A DNA stretch of 64,000 bases from Nitrosomonas sp. (GTDB taxonomy: Bacteria > Pseudomonadota > Gammaproteobacteria > Burkholderiales > Nitrosomonadaceae), in assembly GCA_024281675.1 (NCBI GenBank), contig JAMXAG010000006.1:62001-126000 (forward strand), in the 5' to 3' direction. Made by a program: the position numbers and the translations under genes. Positions 32,481 to 41,444 of this stretch are shown one piece after another. Position 1 is the first letter of the stretch, and the number at the start of each line of letters is the position of its first letter. Under the pieces are notes generated by a model. The model worked only from the letters and a program-made list of their open reading frames with translations. It had not been told where the DNA came from and searched no databases.

Positions 32481-33191
32481 TTATTCCTCATCTTCCTCTT
32501 CGTCGCTGTCATCATCAGATGATTCGGCTTTATCAGTGCTTGAATCAGATGTTCCTTCAGATTCGGATTCCTCTTCCTCATCGTCCTCCTCATCACCTTC
32601 CTCTCCACCACCACCCTCTTCCTCTTTCGCCAATACCATCTTGCCAGCAGCTAAACTCGCATTCAAGTCCGTCTTCGCCACTTCTTCATGTACCAAGTTC
32701 TGATGACAGTCTATACACGTCGCTCCTTCCGTCTTCAACTTCTTGTGCGCTTCTTGTGCGTCCGCTCCAGGTGGATTCGGGTCTCTATGACAATCCCGGC
32801 AGGTCACACTGTCCCATTTCTTCAGGTTCATCCGCGCATCATGCGCCATGATCAGCCGACGTTCATTAAATTTCTCTAGCGTCGAGTAATCATTGACCAG
32901 CTCTAAGTAGAGTTCCCTCGCACCATCTACCGCGTGCGTGTATAACGCTAGGTGGAAATTCTTGAATCCTTGTGGTATATGACAGTCCTTACACCCAGGA
33001 TTTACCCCTAATGCACCATAGTGGGTCGAGTCTTTCAATTCCTTCTGCGTATACGTCATCGAGTGACAGCTGGTACAAAACTCTTCCGTCGATAACGCCG
33101 CTTCCCCTCCAAATACTACCGCAACCAGTACAATGCCTAACAGTCCCCCTGTCAGTAGCGTACCTATCGCACCTTTCTGTAATCCTGTCAT
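32481..33191 (-). CDS. cycB: tetrahaem cytochrome cM552 (NapC/NirT family)
   Basis: 236 residues. One N-terminal membrane anchor (about 8-29) and four haem motifs: CTSCH (39-43), CKDCH (67-71), CRDCH (131-135), CIDCH (159-163). In ammonia oxidisers it is held to pass electrons from c554 to ubiquinone. Residues about 190-236 are an almost pure Glu/Asp/Ser tail, which I do not associate with other NapC proteins. The ATG overlaps the cycA stop by one base (TAATG), so translation is coupled. Confidence 0.9.
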   Translation of the reverse strand: MTGLQKGAIGTLLTGGLLGIVLVAVVFGGEAALSTEEFCTSCHSMTYTQKELKDSTHYGALGVNPGCKDCHIPQGFKNFHLALYTHAVDGARELYLELVNDYSTLEKFNERRLIMAHDARMNLKKWDSVTCRDCHRDPNPPGADAQEAHKKLKTEGATCIDCHQNLVHEEVAKTDLNASLAAGKMVLAKEEEGGGGEEGDEEDDEEEESESEGTSDSSTDKAESSDDDSDEEEDEE

Positions 33192-33912
33192 TACTCTTTC
33201 CCTTTTTTATCTTTTTTGTCCGCCACCTTTTCCTTGGCGTTCGCTTGGAATTCATCGTGGAACTTGAATTTCGGTTCCCCTACAAATGTGCCGTCCAGTT
33301 TGTAGTGTTCGTGCATCGCCTTGACGTCTTTCACCATCTTCTCAAAGTCAAAGGTGTATTTCTTGTCAACTGCCGGTGTGAACGGGTGTACGGCGCTTTG
33401 GCCCCTTTCCATGGCGAGCCTTCGTAGTTTAAGTGGCATGCGCTGCACGCTTCTTCAAATTGAAAGTCTTGTCCTTTGTCAGCCAGTACCTTGCGTTGCA
33501 TTGTGGTGCCTTTGCTTTCAAATGCTTGCCCCGCTTTGCGGTGATCTCCACGATAGGCCTTACCAGGTCCATGGCAGGATTCACAACCAACCGCAGCAAG
33601 TGGCTTCTTCGCGGCTTCAATGGTGTAACCGCCTTTCTTGCCAAATCCGTCTACGTGACAACCTACACAGTCTTTATCTTGCGTGTAGTCTTTCTCCGGA
33701 TCAAGCTTGGCTTTCACTTTGGCTTCTTTGCGTGTGCCCGGTTTCAACGATTCCATCGCTTTAGCATGCGCCGTGTCTTTCCATGACTTGGCTTGCGATT
33801 TGTGGCAAGAGCTACATTTGGCACGTCCTTCAAATGTGTCGGCTAGTGCTGTGCCAGTAAAAAATGCGCTCAGCGCTAGTACAACAAAACCATATATCAC
33901 TGTGTGCTTCAT
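33191..33912 (-). CDS. cycA: cytochrome c554, tetrahaem (reading frame broken near the 3' end)
   Basis: Signal peptide (about 1-25, cleavage after ALA) and four CxxCH motifs (CSSCH, CVGCH, CESCH, CSACH). Accepts electrons from HAO in the periplasm. After the fourth haem the frame breaks at the CCC complementary to 33384-33386. In the original frame the protein ends as a 193-residue variant with an unrelated tail. In the next frame PFTPAVDKKYTFDFEKMVKD...HEHYKLDGTF continues to TAA at 33191. One extra C repairs it. Either a real truncation that keeps all haems or a base-calling error. AAGGAGG precedes the ATG. Confidence 0.9.
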
Positions 33913-33969
33913 CTTTCCTCCTTGTTTGCCTGTCTTATTCTATGTTTTCTATTTGCCACTATGCCGCGT

Positions 33970-33997
33970 ATTGTACGCTATCGCCAGATTGTGTAAA
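33970..33997 (-). promoter_or_regulatory. candidate sigma-70 promoter of cycA
   Basis: On the minus strand TTTACA (33997-33992) and TACAAT (33975-33970) are 16 bases apart, in the gap between haoB and cycA and about 60 bases before the cycA ATG. A separate cycA-cycB transcript would fit the higher need for c554. Prediction by eye. Confidence 0.5.
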
Positions 33998-34032
33998 TAT
34001 TTATGTCGCTATTTCAGTTGCCTTTCGGTACC

Positions 34033-35038
34033 TTACGGTATCTTGTAAACCCAGTAACCACCTTGCTGGTAGGCTACTGGTGCAATGTCTTGCTCGGTCG
34101 GTGCCTTTTTGTCAACAAAGGGCAGTAATCTCGCTATCAGTGTTTCGCTACTCACTTCATCGCTTAAAAAGAATGCGCGAATTTCGTCGTCCGCTAACGA
34201 TTGGAGTGTGTAGGTGTGAAAGTCGTAGTTGTACTTTCATGTGATTGATCATGCCGTGCATGTTGCCAGTCAATGGGAAGTTTTTATAGGCAACGCCAAT
34301 TTTATCCGGATACATGAGACCCAGTTTGTATAGGTCGGTTACATGAATAACCAGGTAGGCTTCTCGGTCACTGCCTATCAGTTCACGTAGTTTCTGAATG
34401 CCTTGTTCCGCAGGAAGCGCTAAAGCTGCACTAAAGCGCTTGAAGTGTTCTTGTTCTTGCGAGTTGCCGTATTACCCCAAAACGCTTCTTCGTAGGCTTG
34501 TATGACCTTGCTTTGCTCAAGCCATGGCAGTGGCAGTATCAGCGGTTCGTTTAGGTGATTGGTAAACAGTGTATTCTGACCCGTCAGGAGTTTGATTTGG
34601 CGCGCGGTGTCCCACCAGGACATATCAGCGATTCCGGTGCTGCGTGTTTGCCAATGACTGACGCTAATTCCATCAGCTCGCTGGGTTTCTTTTTTAAATT
34701 GTAGAGTACTTCTGCGGTGTTGTTTTTCCAGTCCAGTAGTACCGGCGCATCGTTACCCCTACGAGCAACAATCATTTCTGCAATCGGTTTGTCTACATCG
34801 ATTGTTTTGACTTGGTATCGCTCTAGTTTTAGTTCCGGCCAGCTACTCAGGTCTATTTTCGATATCCGCTTCTTGTCGCCTTGATCTAATGGTATCTGCT
34901 CATAACTGTAGAATTGGCAGCGGTTTAAACCACAGATAAAAAAACCACCCCAGCAAAGCAAAACCTCCCGTCACTGAGAATAATCCCCAGTGACGGGAGG
35001 AAAATCCTCCTGACCGACTGCTTTTCCCGTGCGGTCAG
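34033..35038 (-). pseudogene. haoB: haoB (orf2) with several frame breaks
   Basis: The conserved gene between haoA and cycA; its product is a membrane-anchored protein of unknown function. Joining pieces from three frames gives one protein of about 330 residues. It has a basic N terminus and one helix (FALLGWFF), then YEQIPLDQGDKKR, SWWDTARQIKLLTG, EQEHFKRFSAAL, EAYLVIHVTDLYKLG, TLQSLADDEIRAFF and a C terminus GGYWVYKIP before TAA at 34033-34035. Frame changes lie near 34620-34627, 34455-34462 and 34224-34234, with a probable fourth inside the hairpin near 34990. No ATG is seen at the expected start; a CTG at 35038 occupies it. Either a decayed copy or a poor consensus. Confidence 0.75.
34964..35000. 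repeat. perfect 13-bp inverted repeat at the haoA-haoB junction
   Basis: CCTCCCGTCACTG (34964-34976) and CAGTGACGGGAGG (34988-35000) are exact reverse complements with an 11-base loop. It lies in the 5' part of haoB, about 57 bases after the haoA stop. There is no T tract, so it looks more like an mRNA-stabilising or attenuating hairpin than an intrinsic terminator. Confidence 0.85.
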
Positions 35039-35056
35039 TAGTGGCGCTTGCGTCTA

Positions 35057-36779
35057 TCAAACTTGTTCGCTTTGTTTACGTTTGCGCCAGCCTACTAAGG
35101 CCAGTGTACCTGCTAGCAACATACCGCCTCTTGAAACCACCCAGAGAAATTTTCTCGTCGTGCCGTCTAGGTCTTAACAGGCTCCGCTTGCTTGATGATT
35201 CAAGATTCTTAACACGTTCTTGCAGTGCTACCATTTCACGAATTCGCGTGTTTGCGTCTTGAATTTCAACATACGCACGATTCATCGGTCCCCAACCTTC
35301 TGTGTAAGTCCATCCACCCGGGTTGACGTGGGCTAGCCCTACGTGCATTTTAGCCAGATCGTTTTCATGCATTTCCAGTACTTTCAGTTCCAGTGCCGCA
35401 GGACTGTTGCCTTTCGACCAGAATAATTGGGCAAAGTATGCATACCCTTCTTTTTCTGGCGCTGGTGGTGCCGGACGATTGGTCTTCTGTCCAGTCAACA
35501 AGCCTTCTTCGTATAGCTTGTGCACGACGTCATTGGCTTCTTGATATTTGGCCAAGCCTTCCAAGGTGCCTTTGTCCATCAGCTCAAGGTAAGAGCGCGC
35601 AAAACGTTCTGAGTGACATTGCGTACAGGTAACAACCCATGAGTCTAACCGTCCTTCCGCCCATTCGCTTTTGATGTTTTCAGCTACGCCTGGCACAAAT
35701 GGATAGTTTGCCCAGCGAATCTTTCTAACCATGTTGTGACTGTATTCGCCTTCATATTCCATGTGGCAGCTGGCACAGGTCGGTGCACTTTGGCCACCTA
35801 CTGCATACGCGTCTTTCAGTGGCGCTTCCCAGTTCCATTTGTCTCCCAACATCGATACCATCTTGCCGTGCTTGGACATCGAGTACGCTTCCCAGTTGTT
35901 GTGGTCTACACCACTGTGACAGGTTGCGCAGGCTTCCGGTTTGCGTGATTCAGCCGCTGAAAATTCATGCCGTGTGTGACATGAATCACATTTGTTTTGA
36001 TTGGTGTGACACATCGAGCAGCCTTCCGCTACTTCGCGTTGCGGCATCGCAGCCCATACCGTGGTTTCTACGTTCGCTTTGTAGTCCAGTGCATGTGATG
36101 GACGTCCATCCGGCCATTGCCCGTGCGGCCATATCATCGTGTCTCTTTCCGATTCGCGTTCAGCAAATTCTTGTAAGTGACAGGTGCCACATACGTCTGC
36201 CGTCGGCATACGAATGTCTTTGGTATGATCCGCTTTCTTCTTCGTGCCTATGTCTACGTGACAGTCTATACAGCCTACTTCTTTCAACTGTTCGCCGTCT
36301 CCCAACCGTCCCATCGAACGCAAGTTCTTTTCAACGTCTTCTAACTTGCCTTTCTTGTAATACGTAGGATCCGTAGGCTTCAAATTCCGTATCTTGTCTA
36401 AGTTCGAATGACTGCTACGCTTCCACGCTTGCACCCATACCGGCGATTCGTCTGTATGACATTCCACGCATTCCTTACGACTCGCTACTTCTTTGTTCGT
36501 CGTCGGTGATTTGTAAAATGTCGCCGGATCTAAATATATCCCATACGGTATCGGTTCCCAATATTGCGCTAACGTACCCCTGCCAGCACCCTGCTCCGGA
36601 TCCTTGTAACGCTTCACTAACGCTTCATGCAATTCCTTCGGCGTTACCTTCGACCTATCTATCTTCAATGCCTCAAATAACTCGTTCGGTACACTCGGCA
36701 TGCTGTTCGCTTGTACTAGCCCTACTAACATACAACCCAACAACACCACCTGTATCCTCAGCCATAACTTCATAGCCAT
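35057..36779 (-). CDS. haoA: hydroxylamine oxidoreductase HAO (frameshift at the extreme 3' end)
   Basis: Periplasmic octahaem enzyme that oxidises hydroxylamine. Signal peptide (cleavage near VQA-NS). Eight haem motifs in order: CVECH, CIDCH, CGTCH, CSMCH, CDSCH, CATCH, CASCH, CTQCH. The Tyr in [11 protein letters not shown] (about residue 492) matches the P460-crosslinking Tyr of N. europaea HAO. The frame is intact through EKISLGG and breaks near 35128-35136. The next frame gives [19 protein letters not shown] and a stop at 35057, which matches the N. europaea C terminus as I remember it. The uncorrected frame instead runs to 35076 with an unrelated tail. All catalytic parts are unaffected. 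A strong AAGGGGGG lies before the ATG. First gene of haoA-haoB-cycA-cycB. Confidence 0.95.
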
Positions 36780-36884
36780 CTTACCCCCCCTTTTTAATTT
36801 CTTTGCTACATTAGTAGCTTCGGTAAAATTCGGCTAGCTTTATCCATATCAATAATGCAACTCAGATATTGCAATTTTAATACT

Positions 36885-37148
36885 TTAAGCCATCGACTTA
36901 ATTGCGATTGACAATCGACTCTTATAACGCGCAGCCTTATTCTTGTGAATAATGCCCTTGCTTGCAATAGAATCAACTATACCGATGGAGGTATTAAATG
37001 CAACTTGTGCATTTGCCTTGTCTCCGGATTGTATTGTCTTTCTAATAGATTTAATCGCGGTACGTAATTTCGATCTTAAACTTACATTATGAATTCTTTT
37101 TTTGATTGCTTGTCTGGCACGCTTTCTCGCCTGAGCACTATTAGCCAT
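36885..37148 (-). CDS. rpsT: 30S ribosomal protein S20
   Basis: 87 residues from ATG at 37148 ([13 protein letters not shown]), with GAGG upstream. Highly basic helical protein that binds 16S r[22 protein letters not shown] and the C-terminal [12 protein letters not shown] are typical. Three codons upstream the frame stays open but that part is not S20. Confidence 0.96.
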   Translation of the reverse strand: MANSAQARKRARQAIKKRIHNVSLRSKLRTAIKSIRKTIQSGDKANAQVAFNTSIGIVDSIASKGIIHKNKAARYKSRLSIAIKSMA

Positions 37149-37439
37149 AAACCTCAATTCCTATAATAAAACGGTCATGATCATACTTTTTTTTCAATGG
37201 TATTGCAACTTTGTCTAAGCAGTAGTTATTTCTTTTTGGTAAATTCTACGGTTGTTTTAGGAGTTGTCGTAGATTAATTCCAAATTTAATCCACTCTCCA
37301 CTCTTAATCTTTTCAGGTACTAATTCCTCGCTCCCCTTAAGTCTATAGCTGATTGAAAATCAATAATTTGAGAAACATTCTTAATACCTCGCCATTTACG
37401 GCGAAATGCTTTATTTTTTAACCCGCACAACCACATAAC

Positions 37440-39050
37440 TCAATAACTCGGATCGTACATCAGCGACTTCACATAACTATCGAGATCTTCGGGTAGTTTA
37501 GTCTTGACAAGACCTTCTTGAATGGCAACTCGGCAAATGGTTACTGCAATCGCATGTGATACTGCACGCACCCGAGTGAGAGAAGGATAAATTGCACCCG
37601 CATTTAATTCTTGATCAGTAACAGATTGTGCAAGAATTTCTGCTGCCTTTAAGAACATTCTTTGCGTCACAAGTCGTGCGGAACTGGCATAAACACCAAG
37701 CCCTACGCCAGGATAAATGTATGCATTATTCCCTTGTGCCGGCCGAAACCATTCACCTGCATAGCATACCGGTCCAAATGGGCTACCGCTAGCAAAAATC
37801 ACTTGCCCCCCACTCCATTGATAGGCTTGCTCAGCAGTACATTCAGTATGCGAAGTTGGATTGGACAAAGCAATAATGACTGGGCGCTGATTGGCTTGAG
37901 TCATTTTTCGGATGATAGCTTCATTAAATGTTCCAGCAACGCCAGTAGCACCGATTAATACATCAGGTTTAATGTGATCAATAGCTTCCTCGAAGCTATA
38001 TTCAGGATACTCCTGTGCAAATCGCTGAATACGTGGCTTGATACTTGCACTCTTAGTCGTTAACAACCCTTTTCGATCAATAAACCAAACACGACGAAGA
38101 GCCTGTAGCTCGCTTAAACCTGCTGCACAAAATGCGGCCACCAATAATTCCGCTGTTCCACTTGCAGCAGAACCCGTGCCCAAAAACATAACATTTAAAT
38201 CAGCAAATTTCTTACCAGTAATTCGGCATGAAGCATAGATACCAGCCAACGTAACTGCGGCTGTCCCTTGTATGTCATCATTAAAACAACGCACTTTGGA
38301 TCCATAGTAATCCAGGAATTCAAATGCATGTGGCGTTATAAAATCTTCAAAATGAATCAGTGCATCGGGAAATCTTGCTTGTATTCCTTCAATAAACTCA
38401 TCAACCAATGACCGGTAAGCATCTCCATTGATTCTTGGATATGGATAACCCAAATAGAGTGGATCCTCACGTAATGCCACGTTATTGGTACCAACATCCA
38501 GCATTACTGGCATGCAATGTGCTGGATCTATACCTGCACAAGCCACATATAGCGCAGCTTTTCCTATCGATATTCCCATACCATTTGCACCGAGATCTCC
38601 CAATCCAAGGATACGTTCACCATCTGTTACGACCACAATACGTACATCTTTTTCAGGCCAATTTCTTAAAATCTCCGCAATACTCCCGCGATCTTCGGAT
38701 GTTATATAAAACCCTTGAGGTTTTCTAAAAATATGCGCAAACTGCTTACATGCTTCGCCAACTGTAGGCGTGTAAACCAATGGCATAATTTCTTGGATAT
38801 GATCAATTAGGGTACGGTAAAATAGTCGTTGATTACGTTCCAACAATGCATTTAAGAAAATATACTTCTCGATATCACTGTTTTTGCTGCGCATACTACC
38901 TAGAACACGTTCTTTTTGCTTATCCATACTTGCCACGTCATAAGGCAATAATCCGCGCAAACCATATTGTTCGCGCTCAGACCGTGTAAATGCAGTCGAT
39001 TTGGTATGCACCGGATCAGTCAACAATGCTTTGCCAAGTGGCATGGTCAT
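37440..39050 (-). CDS. maeA: NAD-dependent malic enzyme
   Basis: 536 residues, large eukaryotic-type family. Converts malate to pyruvate and CO2 with NAD(P). Signatures: MPLVYTPTVGEACKQF, VTDGERILGLGDLGANGMGI, metal-binding HFEDF and the CFNDDIQGTAAV region, and the Rossmann loop FLGTGSAASGTAELL. Cofactor preference is inferred from the family. Stands alone with about 290 bp of noncoding sequence on the rpsT side, in which I see no gene or clear signal. Confidence 0.93.
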   Translation of the reverse strand: MTMPLGKALLTDPVHTKSTAFTRSEREQYGLRGLLPYDVASMDKQKERVLGSMRSKNSDIEKYIFLNALLERNQRLFYRTLIDHIQEIMPLVYTPTVGEACKQFAHIFRKPQGFYITSEDRGSIAEILRNWPEKDVRIVVVTDGERILGLGDLGANGMGISIGKAALYVACAGIDPAHCMPVMLDVGTNNVALREDPLYLGYPYPRINGDAYRSLVDEFIEGIQARFPDALIHFEDFITPHAFEFLDYYGSKVRCFNDDIQGTAAVTLAGIYASCRITGKKFADLNVMFLGTGSAASGTAELLVAAFCAAGLSELQALRRVWFIDRKGLLTTKSASIKPRIQRFAQEYPEYSFEEAIDHIKPDVLIGATGVAGTFNEAIIRKMTQANQRPVIIALSNPTSHTECTAEQAYQWSGGQVIFASGSPFGPVCYAGEWFRPAQGNNAYIYPGVGLGVYASSARLVTQRMFLKAAEILAQSVTDQELNAGAIYPSLTRVRAVSHAIAVTICRVAIQEGLVKTKLPEDLDSYVKSLMYDPSY

Positions 39051-39231
39051 TATTTGTAACTCATAGTAGTGGTATCAAATGAAAGTTTCTTATGAAATTT
39101 ATTTTGCAATTCGCCATTCGAATACAAAAAACATTATTACAATTCCTGCTATCTACTGACACTTTTCCTATCTCATCAAATTGGAAAACATCATCGACAG
39201 AGCAAGCCCCAATCATCGCATGTAAGACTAT

Positions 39232-39942
39232 TTAAAATATTTCTTGTAAAAAGTTTTCGATTGATTGATAGGCTCGTTTTGCTGAAACCTTATTGTATAA
39301 CGTTCCAAAGCTCTGGTTATTAGCATTCGTATTGGTAAAAGCATGCATCGTTCCGCCATAGATGTGCATTTGCCAATCCACATGAGCTTCGGTCATCTCG
39401 GTTTGAAAAGCCAATACTTGTTCCGGAGGCACCATTGGATCATCATGTCCATGCAAACAAAGTACTTTAGCTGTTATTTTTTCATTACTTATTTTTCCTG
39501 GTACAAAAATACCATGTATGCTGATAACTCCCATCACGTCAGCTCCAGACCGCGCCAGTTCTAATACGCACATACCACCAAAACAATATCCCATCGCAGC
39601 AATCTTATTGGCATCGATTTGTGGCAACTCCCTTACAGCATATAATGCAGCACCAATTCTGCGTCGAAGTAATGCTCTATCTTGTACAAACGGCGCCATT
39701 AATGCGCTATTTCTTTCTGCATCCCCATCTGCACCGAAAACACCTTTACCATACATATCCAGAGCAAAACCTATATACCCCATATCTGCAATTTTTTCGG
39801 CGCCTTTACAAGCTAGTTCTCTGCGCCCTCCCCAGTCATGCGCCACTAATACGATCGGTTTCTTCGCATTGCTTTCATAGTAAGCTAAGTAACCTTCCAA
39901 TTGGACGCTACCGTCTTGATAATCCAGTGTTCTAATAATCAT
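39232..39942 (-). CDS. dienelactone hydrolase family protein
   Basis: 236 residues, alpha/beta hydrolase. The nucleophile motif GYCFGGMCVLE has Cys as in dienelactone hydrolase. Asp lies in CLHGHDDPMVPPEQ and His in YGGTMHAFTN, which completes the triad. Cytoplasmic; true substrate unknown. No pathway genes lie nearby, so a general carboxyl-ester hydrolase is as likely as a catechol-pathway enzyme. Confidence 0.88.
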   Translation of the reverse strand: MIIRTLDYQDGSVQLEGYLAYYESNAKKPIVLVAHDWGGRRELACKGAEKIADMGYIGFALDMYGKGVFGADGDAERNSALMAPFVQDRALLRRRIGAALYAVRELPQIDANKIAAMGYCFGGMCVLELARSGADVMGVISIHGIFVPGKISNEKITAKVLCLHGHDDPMVPPEQVLAFQTEMTEAHVDWQMHIYGGTMHAFTNTNANNQSFGTLYNKVSAKRAYQSIENFLQEIF

Positions 39943-40155
39943 AGCCCCACTCTTTTTTGATTTCCATTAATAATATTCATGAAATTCTCACAGAAAAATT
40001 CAATAAATAAAAATCCGATTCGTTAACACTCCTGTCTTATTGCATTCCCACCGATACTAAAACCTTGAGCACACAGGTATCAACAATAAGAATACTTTGT
40101 TTTTAAGTTAAAAATAAATTTATACATCGTCAGCCATTCAGGAGGAGCTTTAATA

Positions 40156-40743
40156 ATGAAATTTTCAAGAAGAATAGTACTTTCAACATCCCTAATAGTT
40201 ACTTTATTATGCGTAAATAGCATAGTATTCGGCGATAGTATTGCAATCAAAGATGATCAAATATTTATTGCTGACAAAGGACTAACCGTTAAAAATCTGC
40301 TTACGGGACAATCCAATCAATGTCTTACACCTCCATTATTAGATCCCAATGGTAATGATGTTACCAGCTTATTATCAACCGCCACAGATGTCGTTATTAA
40401 ACGTAATTTTGCCGTGGTGACAACGCATCCTGCTAATGATCAAGGTAACACGACCACGGATACCGTTATTGTCGATATAGCAAAATGCCTCGAGAAAAAA
40501 ACCATTCCGGTTAAAGAGTGCATTTCAACAGTCGACATGGATAAAGGTGTGCTGACAATTCCTTGCGTAAAATTCAATGACAATTATCTTACTGTGAATA
40601 TGGATCGACGTGGCAATTCCTCTAATTGGGAAGTCACTTTCCTGAAAGACAATACAACAATGACTGGCTACAAGCTTGAGGATGATGAATCCGATGATGA
40701 CTCAAATGATAGTAACTCTCAAAATAAAGCAGTTAAAAAATAA
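40156..40743 (+). CDS. exported protein of unknown function
   Basis: 195 residues with a clear signal peptide (about 1-31, FSRRIVLSTS then a hydrophobic core, cleavage near VFG-DS). A strong AGGAGG precedes the ATG. I do not recognise the fold. It has four cysteines (residues 56, 110, 118 and 136 approximately) that could form disulfides, and a Asp/Ser/Asn-rich tail (DDESDDDSNDSN). Probably periplasmic. Neighbours do not suggest a role. Confidence 0.75.
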   Translation: MKFSRRIVLSTSLIVTLLCVNSIVFGDSIAIKDDQIFIADKGLTVKNLLTGQSNQCLTPPLLDPNGNDVTSLLSTATDVVIKRNFAVVTTHPANDQGNTTTDTVIVDIAKCLEKKTIPVKECISTVDMDKGVLTIPCVKFNDNYLTVNMDRRGNSSNWEVTFLKDNTTMTGYKLEDDESDDDSNDSNSQNKAVKK

Positions 40744-40773
40744 TAACATTGAATAATCAGTAGCTCACCTCAT

Positions 40774-40806
40774 CGGAGCAGCAATCAAAATAGCGGTTCT
40801 GCTCCG
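40774..40806 (+). terminator. weak hairpin after the exported protein gene
   Basis: CGGAGCAG (40774-40781) pairs with CTGCTCCG (40799-40806) around a 17-base loop, 31 bases after the stop. The T tract is poor, so termination is uncertain. Confidence 0.3.
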
Positions 40807-40915
40807 TCAATTACCCTCCTTCAGGCAACTTCACCAACAAAAATCATTTTAACCTTAAGCCAAATTCGATGTACGATGTCAGTACATTATTCATTAGCCT
40901 AAAGGGGATTTTATT

Positions 40916-41437
40916 ATGACGAATACCTTACAACGATTTTCATACATAGTTTCCGGCTTACTATTGCTCATAATAGATAATCCTGTCTTTTCACAGGATT
41001 TATCCACACAAAAATTATTACCGTTAGAACTATCCACACAAGCGGCGATGGCAGCCATTAAAAAATGCCACGACGATGGTTTTAGAGTCAGTGTAGCCAT
41101 CGTCGACCAATCAGGATTACTCAAAGTGCAACTAAAAGCAGATGGCGCTGGACCTCACACTTTAGATAGCAGTCGGCGCAAAGCCTACACTGCAAACAGC
41201 TTACGAGATTCCACTCATAAATATGCAACCTTAGTCGCTCAACGACCTGAATTACAAAGCTTGTCGCATTTGAACGATCACATTCTGTTACTCGGTGGTG
41301 GGTTTCCCATCAAAATAGGTGGCGAAATCGTTGGTGGTATTGGAGTAGGTGGTGCACCCGGTATTGAATACGATGAAGCTTGCGCCAGCGCAGCGTTAAA
41401 AGTGCTAAAAGCGGATGAAACCTACGAAAAAAAATAA
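40916..41437 (+). CDS. GlcG/HbpS family protein, exported
   Basis: 173 residues. Signal peptide (about 1-27, cleavage after VFS) and a GlcG/HbpS domain: ALELSTQAAMAAI-type start, VSVAIVDQSGLLKVQLKADGA, RRKAYTANSLRDST, GGGFPIKIGGEIVGGIGVGG. Members bind haem or small ligands; the precise role is unknown. AAAGGGGA precedes the ATG. Converges on holB with only 7 bp between stops. Confidence 0.85.
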   Translation: MTNTLQRFSYIVSGLLLLIIDNPVFSQDLSTQKLLPLELSTQAAMAAIKKCHDDGFRVSVAIVDQSGLLKVQLKADGAGPHTLDSSRRKAYTANSLRDSTHKYATLVAQRPELQSLSHLNDHILLLGGGFPIKIGGEIVGGIGVGGAPGIEYDEACASAALKVLKADETYEKK

Positions 41438-41444
41438 CGTAACA

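Noticed and set aside
32470-34244. Many long open frames on the plus strand across the hao cluster, including a Ser-rich one at 32470-32703
   Set aside because: They are antisense to haem-protein genes with clear CxxCH motifs. The Ser-rich frame is only the complement of the acidic tail of cM552.
35140-35205. Alternative view that haoA has two extra single-base deletions before the C-terminal helix (reading [10 protein letters not shown])
   Set aside because: The original frame already gives EKISLGG, which fits the HAO C terminus. One shift at about 35132 is enough.
36784-36791. Run of seven C (G on the minus strand) before haoA as a phase-variation tract
   Set aside because: It serves as the ribosome-binding site and lies outside any reading frame.
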